Positions 1-5,477 of a DNA stretch of 5,647 bases are shown in pieces. The stretch covers positions 1-5,647 of the forward strand of contig JAGPIR010000095.1 in assembly GCA_018054915.1 (NCBI GenBank), written 5' to 3'. Made by a program: the position numbers and the translations under genes. The notes under the pieces were generated by a model that was given only the letters and a program-made list of their open reading frames with translations, made no database searches and was not told where the DNA came from. Position 1 is the stretch's first letter. Each line of letters starts with the position of its first letter. This DNA is from Allobrachymonas sp. (GTDB taxonomy: Bacteria; Pseudomonadota; Gammaproteobacteria; Burkholderiales; Burkholderiaceae_C).

Positions 1-207
1 CCACTGCTCGGTGTACTGTTGCATGAACATGGCGTGCAGGCTGTTGAAATGCGGGCCCGTCACGTTCCAGTGGAAATTGTGGGTCATCAGGTACAGGGTG
101 TAGCTGTCGGCCAGCAATGCAGACAGACCATCGGCGATTTTCTTGCGGTCCTTGGCGTCAATGCCGATGTTGACCGAAAGAGCGGAAGAGGACTTTTTGC
201 TGGACAT
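1..207 (-). CDS. dps: Dps-family ferritin-like DNA-protection / iron-storage protein (N-terminal part, cut by window edge)
   Basis: Sixty-nine codons are visible from the ATG at 207 down to the left edge; the protein continues outside. Dps proteins form 12-subunit hollow spheres in the cytoplasm. They oxidise Fe(II) with hydrogen peroxide at sites between subunits, store the iron, and in many species bind DNA. Visible here are a short Ser/Lys-rich N-terminus (residues 2-8), the first helix (about 20-46) with LLADSYTLYL, then THNFHWNVTGPHF (42-54) and SLHAMF (56-61). His46 and His58 match the two conserved ferroxidase histidines (His51 and His63 in E. coli Dps). The residue four after His58 is Met62, where an acidic ligand is usual. 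The start is supported by AAAGGA a few bases upstream. The gene is divergent from pdxH. The lysines near the N-terminus could help DNA binding, but this is inference. A non-DNA-binding Dps-like ferritin is the alternative. Confidence 0.93.
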   Translation of the reverse strand, partial: MSSKKSSSALSVNIGIDAKDRKKIADGLSALLADSYTLYLMTHNFHWNVTGPHFNSLHAMFMQQYTEQW

Positions 208-253
208 AGGAATTCCTTTCATTCGCTGATCAAACCGGAGCACCGGTATGTTT

Positions 254-285
254 TCAAGTGTAGCGCAGCCCGATTAACCCGGCAG
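254..285 (-). promoter_or_regulatory. Candidate dps promoter with stationary-phase (sigma-S type) extended -10
   Basis: On the minus strand GCTACACTTGA (264-254) matches the E. coli sigma-S extended -10 consensus KCTAYRCTTAA at 10 of 11 positions. The hexamer TACACT lies at 262-257, with a weak -35 match CTGCCG (285-280) at 17-base spacing. Transcription would begin near 250, giving a leader of about 43 bases before the dps ATG. Stationary-phase control of dps is established in E. coli; its use here is inference. An alternative is TTGAAA (257-252), 17 bases, TTTGAT (234-229), which would leave a very short leader. I saw no OxyR-like tandem ATAG/CTAT array. Confidence 0.4.
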
Positions 286-300
286 GCAACTCTGTCTCCG

Positions 301-331
301 TTGAATCGGCCACACCTGCACGTCCTATACT
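301..331 (+). promoter_or_regulatory. Candidate pdxH promoter
   Basis: TTGAAT (301-306) and TATACT (326-331) resemble sigma-70 -35 and -10 elements, with 4 of 6 and 5 of 6 matches. The 19-base spacing is longer than the optimum of 17. Transcription would start near 338, about 68 bases before the pdxH ATG. A second -35-like hexamer, TTGACC, starts at 331 but has no good -10 element at the right distance. Confidence 0.35.
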
Positions 332-405
332 TGACCATCACGCGCCACCCACGCAACGCAGCGCCCGCGCCGACCCCCCTTTGTGTTTTCTTCTGATTCA
401 AGACC

Positions 406-1053
406 ATGCCCCTTTCGCCTTCTGACCTTGCCGCGCTGCGCCGCAGCTACGAACGTGCCGAACTTGACGAATCGTCTTCGCACGACGATCCCCTGCAGCA
501 GTTTGAGCAATGGTTCGACGAATCCCTCAAGGCCGAAGTAAATGAACCCAACGCCATGACGGTTTGCACCGTGGGCAGCGATCTGCGGCCCAGCTCGCGC
601 GTGGTGCTGCTCAAGGGTTTTGATGCGCGCGGCATTGTCTGGTACAGCAACTACCACAGCCGCAAAGGCCGGCAACTGGCCGGCAATCCGTTTGCCGCCC
701 TGCAATTCTTCTGGCCGGAGCTGGAGCGCGTGGTCCGCATCGAAGGCCGCGTGCAGCAGGTGGACACCGAGGAAAGCGACGCCTACTTTGCCAGCCGCCC
801 GCTGGATTCCCGCATCGGTGCCTGGGCCTCGCCGCAAAGCCAGGTCATCGACAGCCGCAGCGTGCTGGTCATGAATGCCGCCAAATACGGTGCCAAATAC
901 CTGCTGCACCCGCCACGCCCGCCGCACTGGGGCGGCTACCGCCTGTCGCCCGACCAGTGGGAATTCTGGCAGGGCCGCAAAAGCCGCCTGCACGACCGCT
1001 TGCGCTACCGGCTCGATGGCGCAAACTGGCTGCGCGAGCGGCTGGCGCCATAA
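406..1053 (+). CDS. pdxH: Pyridoxamine 5'-phosphate oxidase (vitamin B6 synthesis and salvage)
   Basis: This 215-residue cytoplasmic FMN enzyme oxidises pyridoxine or pyridoxamine 5'-phosphate to pyridoxal 5'-phosphate with oxygen; it acts as a homodimer. The length matches E. coli PdxH (218). The FMN-binding split-barrel carries RVVLLKG (65-71), YSN (80-82) and SRKGRQ (85-90). Substrate-phosphate residues line up with E. coli at an offset of two: Lys70, Tyr127, Arg131, Ser135. The C-terminal family signature is RPPHWGGYRL (171-180), EFWQGR (186-191) and RLHDR (194-198); Arg194 and His196 correspond to the active-site Arg197 and His199. The N-terminal LRRSY (11-15) matches the flexible lid. 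The start at 406 has only a weak purine stretch (AAGA) upstream, but the N-terminus aligns well with the family. The gene stands alone on the plus strand, divergent from dps and ending 14 bases from the convergent msrA. PLP supplies many aminotransferases, but no special link to the leucine genes is visible. Confidence 0.97.
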   Translation: MPLSPSDLAALRRSYERAELDESSSHDDPLQQFEQWFDESLKAEVNEPNAMTVCTVGSDLRPSSRVVLLKGFDARGIVWYSNYHSRKGRQLAGNPFAALQFFWPELERVVRIEGRVQQVDTEESDAYFASRPLDSRIGAWASPQSQVIDSRSVLVMNAAKYGAKYLLHPPRPPHWGGYRLSPDQWEFWQGRKSRLHDRLRYRLDGANWLRERLAP

Positions 1054-1067
1054 CGCCCCCTTATCGG

Positions 1068-1604
1068 CTATTTGCGCCACTGCGCAAACACCTTCCTGAA
1101 TTTTTCGACCTTGGGCGCGGCCACGGCCAGGCAATAGCCTTGCGCGGGGTTTTTCTCAAAGAAGCGCTGGTGGTAGTCCTCGGCGCGGTGGTAGCGTTGT
1201 AGCAACGCCACCTCGGTAACGATAGGGCAAGGAGCATACAAGGAGCGCACCGTTTCGATCCAGCGCTGTACCCGCTGCAACTGCATCTCGTCTTCGCAGT
1301 AGATGCCGCTGCGGTATTGCGTGCCGCGGTCCGCGCCCTGGCGATTCAGGCTCGTGGGGTCGTGCACGGCAAAGAAGATCTCCAGGATCTGCTCCAGCGC
1401 GATCACCCGCGGGTCGAACGACACCCGCACCACCTCGGCATAGCCGGTATCGCCACGGCAGAGGCGTTCGTAATCCACCGTGGCGGTGTGGCCGTTGGCA
1501 TAGCCGCTTTCCACGGCGAGCACTCCGCGCACCTCGAGAAAGACGGCCTCGGTGCACCAGAAGCAGCCACCGGCCAGGGTGATGACGGAGGTAGCCGCAG
1601 GCAT
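1068..1604 (-). CDS. msrA: Peptide-methionine (S)-S-oxide reductase MsrA
   Basis: This 178-residue enzyme repairs oxidised methionine in proteins and as free amino acid, acting on the S-sulfoxide with electrons from thioredoxin. The hallmark GGCFWC spans 12-17, with catalytic Cys14. Other catalytic-pocket matches to E. coli MsrA are Tyr35 (SGYANG), Glu57 (GYAEVV), Asp92 (GADRGTQYRS) and Tyr97. Cys158 in NPAQGYC is the likely resolving cysteine; Cys49, Cys103 and Cys126 are additional. No MsrB domain is fused. I chose the ATG at 1604 because it puts the catalytic motif at the usual distance from the N-terminus and has GGAA upstream. A TTG at 1628 in the same frame would add eight basic residues and is less likely. 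There is no signal peptide, so the protein should be cytoplasmic. It follows leuB after 64 bases on the same strand, so read-through from the leucine operon is possible. It converges with pdxH. Confidence 0.96.
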   Translation of the reverse strand: MPAATSVITLAGGCFWCTEAVFLEVRGVLAVESGYANGHTATVDYERLCRGDTGYAEVVRVSFDPRVIALEQILEIFFAVHDPTSLNRQGADRGTQYRSGIYCEDEMQLQRVQRWIETVRSLYAPCPIVTEVALLQRYHRAEDYHQRFFEKNPAQGYCLAVAAPKVEKFRKVFAQWRK

Positions 1605-1668
1605 CGCCAGGTTCCGGTTTTTTCGCAATCGGTGAGGGCTCGCGCCTTGGCCGCGTGCGTTCGGGCAA

Positions 1669-2742
<1,074 letters not shown>

Positions 2743-2771
2743 AAGGAATCCGTTCCGTCAATGCAAAGATG

Positions 2772-2809
2772 AAAAAATGTGGCCGCAGGGCGCCAGGTCT
2801 GCCGCCCTG
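2772..2809 (-). terminator. Stem-loop followed by T-tract between leuD and leuB (partial terminator or mRNA-processing element)
   Basis: In the leuD-leuB gap, CAGGGCG (2786-2792) and CGCCCTG (2803-2809) are perfect inverted arms of 7 bp around a 10-base loop. Read on the minus strand, eight bases separate the stem from a run of six T (2777-2772). The distance is too long for a canonical Rho-independent terminator. It could cause partial termination or protect the 3' end of the upstream message. The hairpin starts only 8 bases after the leuD stop codon. Confidence 0.3.
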
Positions 2810-2817
2810 AACACCCC

Positions 2818-3462
2818 TCAGACGGAATGCGCCAGCCAGGGCTTGGTTGCAAGCCGCTGCGCCTCAAAGGCCGCGATCTTGTCCTTCTGACGCAAGGTCA
2901 GACCGATGTCGTCCCAACCGTTGAGCAGGCATTCCTTGCGGAACGGTTGAACCTCGAACGGAATTTCCTCGCCCTGCGGCTGCACCACGACTTGCCGGGG
3001 CAGATCAATGGTGAGCCGGTAGCCGGGAAAAGCGGCCACTTCGTCAAACAGGCGGCTGATCACGGCCTCGGGCAGCACAATGGGCAGCAGGCCATTCTTG
3101 AAGCAGTTGTTGAAGAAGATGTCGGCAAAACTGGGGGCAAGAATGGCGCGAAAGCCGTATTGCTCCAGCGCCCAGGGTGCGTGTTCTCGGCTCGAGCCAC
3201 AGCCAAAATTCTTGCGCGCCAGCAGGATGCTTGCACCCTGGTAGCGCGGCTGGTTCAGCACGAAGTCGGGATTGGGCTTGCGTGCACCCTCAGGCACACC
3301 GGGTTCGCCCTTGTCCAGATAGCGCCATTCGTCGAACAGGTTGGGGCCAAAGCCTGTGCGCCGGATCGACTTGAGAAACTGCTTGGGAATGATGGCGTCG
3401 GTATCAACGTTTTCGCGATTGAGCGGCGCAACCAGGCCCTGGTGAACGGTGAATGTTTGCAT
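2818..3462 (-). CDS. leuD: 3-isopropylmalate dehydratase small subunit
   Basis: LeuD supplies the swivelling domain of isopropylmalate isomerase. With LeuC it converts 2-isopropylmalate to 3-isopropylmalate through 2-isopropylmaleate. The 214 residues match the proteobacterial long form. Landmarks are NVDTDAIIPKQFLK (18-31), the substrate-recognition loop region RRTGFGPNLFDEWRY (34-48), NFGCGSSREHAPWAL (85-99), FADIFFNNCFKNGLLP (112-127) and NGWDDIGLTL (181-190). The start at 3462 fits the family N-terminus (MQTFTVHQGLVAPLNRENVD), yet no purine-rich ribosome binding site lies upstream; the preceding bases are CACCGTCACC. A strong stem-loop ends about 20 bases before the start. The gene is separated from leuC by the small lipoprotein gene rather than directly adjoining it. 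The TGA at 2818 is followed by a hairpin before leuB. Confidence 0.98.
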   Translation of the reverse strand: MQTFTVHQGLVAPLNRENVDTDAIIPKQFLKSIRRTGFGPNLFDEWRYLDKGEPGVPEGARKPNPDFVLNQPRYQGASILLARKNFGCGSSREHAPWALEQYGFRAILAPSFADIFFNNCFKNGLLPIVLPEAVISRLFDEVAAFPGYRLTIDLPRQVVVQPQGEEIPFEVQPFRKECLLNGWDDIGLTLRQKDKIAAFEAQRLATKPWLAHSV

Positions 3463-3481
3463 GGTGACGGTGCGAAGGATG

Positions 3482-3517
3482 AACGCGCCCCCGGCCGCCC
3501 CGGCGGCAGGAAGCGTT
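3482..3517 (-). other. GC-rich stem-loop between the lipoprotein gene and leuD
   Basis: An outer pair AACGC/GCGTT (3482-3486 with 3513-3517) encloses an inner perfect pair GCCGC/GCGGC (3494-3498 with 3503-3507) with a four-base loop. On the minus-strand RNA, G-C and G-U pairs (UUCC with GGGG) may join the two parts into one long stem. It begins 5 bases after the lipoprotein stop codon and ends 19 bases before the leuD ATG. No T-tract follows, so it is not a canonical intrinsic terminator. RNA processing, stabilisation of the upstream message or control of leuD translation are possible. Confidence 0.45.
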
Positions 3518-3522
3518 AACGA

Positions 3523-3651
3523 TTACTGGGCGGCTTTTTCAATGGCCTGGCCGGTGGCCTTGACGTCCTTGCCCATGCCCTGCACGGTATTGCAGGCGGC
3601 AAGAGACAGCACGGTGGCGGCAACGGCCACCAGGGCAACGAGTTTTTTCAT
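3523..3651 (-). CDS. Small entericidin-type lipoprotein inside the leucine operon
   Basis: This 42-residue gene reads from ATG at 3651 to TAA at 3523. It has a lipoprotein signal: Lys2-Lys3, a hydrophobic stretch (4-19) and a lipobox LAAC ending at Cys20, the expected site of lipidation after signal peptidase II cleavage. The mature peptide of about 23 residues (CNTVQGMGKDVKATGQAIEK and two or three more) has the alternating G-x-D/K-x-x-G pattern of the entericidin EcnA/EcnB family. E. coli entericidins were described as an antidote/toxin pair tied to stationary-phase lysis, but most family members have no known function. AAAGGA lies 8 bases before the ATG. Asn21 follows the cysteine, not Asp, so outer-membrane sorting is expected by E. 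coli rules. The gene sits 57 bases after leuC and 60 bases before leuD. Only one copy is visible, with no partner. Its role, and any link to leucine synthesis, is unknown. Confidence 0.9.
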   Translation of the reverse strand: MKKLVALVAVAATVLSLAACNTVQGMGKDVKATGQAIEKAAQ

Positions 3652-3689
3652 GATGTGATTCCTTTCCAATCCGGAGAAATACCTGTACA

Positions 3690-3707
3690 AGGCCCTTGCG
3701 GGGGCCC
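3690..3707 (-). other. Stem-loop just after leuC
   Basis: GGCCC (3691-3695) pairs with GGGCC (3702-3706) around a six-base loop; on the minus-strand RNA a G-U pair (3707 with 3690) extends it. It starts 1 base after the leuC TGA. There is no T-run after it, so strong intrinsic termination is unlikely. It may slow or trim the transcript between leuC and the lipoprotein gene. Confidence 0.35.
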
Positions 3708-3708
3708 A

Positions 3709-5160
3709 TCATGCAAACGCACGAACATCGACAAAATGCCCGTGCACCGCGGCAGCCGCGGCCATGGACGGGCTGACGAGATGGGTGCGGCCGCCAGCGC
3801 CCTGGCGGCCTTCGAAATTGCGGTTGGAGGTCGATGCGCAGCGTTCACCCGGATCAAGCCGGTCGGCATTCATGGCCAGACACATGCTGCACCCTGGCTG
3901 GCGCCACTGGAACCCGGCGGCGATAAAGATTTTGTCCAGTCCCTCGCGCTCGGCCTGGGCCTTGACCTGGCCGGAGCCTGGCACCACCATCGCCAGTTTC
4001 ACGCCGGGGGCAACCGTGCGCCCGAGTTTCCTGAGCATGGCAGCGGCTTCGCGCATGTCTTCGATGCGGCTGTTGGTGCAGCTGCCAATGAACACCTTGT
4101 CGATGGGGATGTCGCTGATGGGCTTTCCCGGCTCCAGCCCCATGTAGGTGAGCGCGCGTTCCATGGCGGCGCGGCGGGCGGCGTCCTTTTCCTTGTCGGG
4201 ATCGGGCACGGCGGCGGTCACGGGCAGCACCATTTCGGGGCTGGTGCCCCAGGTCACCTGCGGCTGGATTTCGGCAGCATTCAACTCCACCACGGCATCG
4301 AAATGCGCGCCCTCGTCGGAATGCAGCGTGCGCCAGTGGGCCACAGCCTGATCCCATTCGGGGCCTCCAGCGAACGCGCCGGTAAGCGGATCGGTACCGG
4401 GCGCAAAGAGCCGGCCTTTTACGTATTCGATGGTCTTGTCGTCGACGGCTACCAGGCCGGCGCGGGCGCCGGCCTCGATGGCCATGTTGCAGACGGTCAT
4501 GCGGCCCTCCATGCTGAGCGCGCGGATGGCGCTGCCGCCAAATTCGATGGTGTAGCCCGTTCCGCCCGCCGTGCCGATTCTGCCGATGATGGCCAGCACC
4601 ACATCCTTGGCCGTCACCCCTTTGTGCAGGGTCCCTTCAACCTTGACCAGCATGTTGCGGGCCTTCTTGGCCAGCAGCGTTTGCGTGGCCATGACGTGTT
4701 CAACCTCGCTGGTGCCAATACCGTGTGCCAGCGCGCCAAACGCGCCGTGGGTGCTGGTGTGGCTGTCGCCGCAGACCACGGTCATGCCGGGCAGGGTAGC
4801 GCCGTTTTCCGGGCCGATCACGTGCACGATCCCCTGGCGTTTGTCCATGAACGGAAAGTAGGCCGCGGCGCCAAATTCCTTGATGTTGGCATCCAGCGTG
4901 ATGATCTGCTCCTTGCTGGTGGCGTCGGCAATGCCGTCATAGCCCAATTCCCAGCCATCGGTTGGAGTGTTGTGGTCGGTGGTGGCCACCACCGAATTCA
5001 CGCGCCACAGCTTGCGGCCAGCTCCGCGCAACCCCTCGAATGCCTGGGGGCTGGTGACTTCGTGCACCAGGTGGCGGTCAATGTAGAGGATGGCCGTACC
5101 GTCTTCTTCGGTATGGATGACGTGTTCGTCCCAGAGTTTGTCGTAGAGTGTGCGAGCCAT
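3709..5160 (-). CDS. leuC: 3-isopropylmalate dehydratase large subunit
   Basis: LeuC carries the 4Fe-4S cluster and catalytic core of isopropylmalate isomerase, which works as a LeuC-LeuD complex in the cytoplasm. The chosen start gives 483 residues, slightly longer than E. coli LeuC (466). The N-terminus MARTLYDKLWDEHVI is typical. Aconitase-family motifs follow: VATTDHNTPT (58-67), VCGDSHTSTHGAFGALAHGI (129-148), FIGSCTNSRIEDMR (357-370), PGCSMCLAMN (422-431) and NRNFEGRQGAGGRTHLVSP (446-464). Cluster ligands are Cys361, Cys424 and Cys427. The reading frame stays open a further 48 codons upstream to a TTG at 5304, but that stretch has no family similarity; the ATG at 5160 has GAGGAAA upstream and fits the family. 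A region near 280-330 (HFDAVVELNAAEIQPQVTWG then a charged linker) accounts for part of the length. It heads the leucine cluster, behind a 317-base leader following gltA. Exposed Fe-S clusters of this family are oxidant-sensitive. Confidence 0.98.
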   Translation of the reverse strand: MARTLYDKLWDEHVIHTEEDGTAILYIDRHLVHEVTSPQAFEGLRGAGRKLWRVNSVVATTDHNTPTDGWELGYDGIADATSKEQIITLDANIKEFGAAAYFPFMDKRQGIVHVIGPENGATLPGMTVVCGDSHTSTHGAFGALAHGIGTSEVEHVMATQTLLAKKARNMLVKVEGTLHKGVTAKDVVLAIIGRIGTAGGTGYTIEFGGSAIRALSMEGRMTVCNMAIEAGARAGLVAVDDKTIEYVKGRLFAPGTDPLTGAFAGGPEWDQAVAHWRTLHSDEGAHFDAVVELNAAEIQPQVTWGTSPEMVLPVTAAVPDPDKEKDAARRAAMERALTYMGLEPGKPISDIPIDKVFIGSCTNSRIEDMREAAAMLRKLGRTVAPGVKLAMVVPGSGQVKAQAEREGLDKIFIAAGFQWRQPGCSMCLAMNADRLDPGERCASTSNRNFEGRQGAGGRTHLVSPSMAAAAAVHGHFVDVRAFA

Positions 5161-5166
5161 TGCGCG

Positions 5167-5173
5167 TTTCCTC
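5167..5173 (-). promoter_or_regulatory. leuC ribosome binding site
   Basis: GAGGAAA on the minus strand, with nine bases between GAGG and the ATG at 5160, decides the leuC start. The in-frame ATG at 5181 and TTG at 5304 have no comparable site. Confidence 0.7.
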
Positions 5174-5206
5174 GAATTCATGGACACATCGGCATTCACG
5201 AGACAG

Positions 5207-5225
5207 AAATACCGCAGTTGTATTT
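5207..5225. promoter_or_regulatory. LysR-type regulator box candidate (AAATAC-N7-GTATTT) upstream of leuC
   Basis: A perfect inverted repeat of six-base arms (5207-5212 and 5220-5225) with a seven-base centre lies 47-65 bases upstream of the leuC ATG. Its core ATAC-N7-GTAT is the form recognised by LysR-family regulators such as BenM and CatM, and contains the general T-N11-A motif. It overlaps the AT-rich stretch where a leuC promoter is most likely. No regulator gene is in the window. The same arms could form a weak RNA hairpin instead. Confidence 0.35.
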
Positions 5226-5250
5226 TCCCGATTGTGCCCTTTGTTGAAAA
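5222..5250 (-). promoter_or_regulatory. Weak candidate leuC promoter
   Basis: On the minus strand TTTTCA (5250-5245) and GAAAAT (5227-5222) are 17 bases apart, each matching the sigma-70 hexamers at 4 of 6 positions. The segment from about 5216 to 5275 is the most AT-rich part of the leader, which is the main support. Transcription would start near 5215, close to the LysR-type box. Neither hexamer is convincing alone. Confidence 0.2.
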
Positions 5251-5477
5251 TAAAGACAGCAAGTCCGCAATAATGCCGTGCCCGCTGAGGCGGCTTTTCG
5301 GCAACCGATCAGCAGATCAAGCCCCGGCGGCGCCAAACCGCAGAGAAACGGTTTTCTGCCGCCCATTTCTTCAGGCATCAGGACCTTCTTTCAACCCTAG
5401 CCGCGCCGCCGCTTTGCGACGTCTTGGGCCGGCCCGCTTGCCCGGGTTTTGCCAGGGTGACGGACACGGAACCGCGC

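Larger units (their letters stand above)
5161..5477. other. 317-base non-coding region between gltA and leuC
   Basis: No recognisable gene lies here. The half next to gltA is GC-rich and contains the 10-base palindrome GGGCCGGCCC (5426-5435), but I see no hairpin with T-tract that would terminate gltA. The middle holds overlapping inverted repeats: AAACCG/CGGTTT (5335-5340 with 5349-5354) and GCAGA/TCTGC (5340-5344 with 5355-5359). The half next to leuC is AT-rich and holds the promoter candidate, the LysR-type box and the leuC ribosome binding site. A 60-codon minus-strand frame (5378-5196) begins with ATG after AAGG but its codon use is unlike the flanking genes. I treat it as a possible leader peptide at most. 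Confidence 0.6.

Noticed and set aside
208..217. Perfect palindrome AGGAATTCCT between the dps ribosome binding site and ATG
   Set aside because: It has no loop to form a useful hairpin (three pairs at most) and is readily explained by a ribosome binding site next to a chance EcoRI-like sequence.
19..396. Plus-strand open frame of 125 codons over dps and the dps-pdxH gap
   Set aside because: Most of it is antisense to dps, and the rest crosses the promoter region with random-looking residues.
1042..1070. Bidirectional terminator between convergent pdxH and msrA
   Set aside because: The gap is only 14 bases and I could not find a stable hairpin with T-runs there; GGCGCCA at the pdxH end is too short.
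325..1134. Minus-strand open frame of 269 codons opposite pdxH
   Set aside because: It is the shadow of pdxH and runs into the divergent promoter region and the end of msrA. There is no domain or plausible start signal.
1605..1628. Eight-residue N-terminal extension of MsrA from a TTG start
   Set aside because: The ATG at 1604 already places GCFWC at the usual distance, and the rare start codon has no better ribosome binding site.
3655..5247. Plus-strand open frame of 530 codons opposite leuC
   Set aside because: It lies antisense to a fully convincing leuC. The Gly/Ala/His-rich composition without any domain is what the reverse strand of a GC-rich gene gives.
5161..5304. N-terminal extension of LeuC from a TTG start
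   Set aside because: The extension has no family similarity and no ribosome binding site, whereas the ATG at 5160 has GAGGAAA at good spacing and gives the usual N-terminus.
5426..5435. Palindrome GGGCCGGCCC after gltA as a terminator
   Set aside because: A loopless palindrome in GC-rich DNA with no T-tract after it does not support intrinsic termination.
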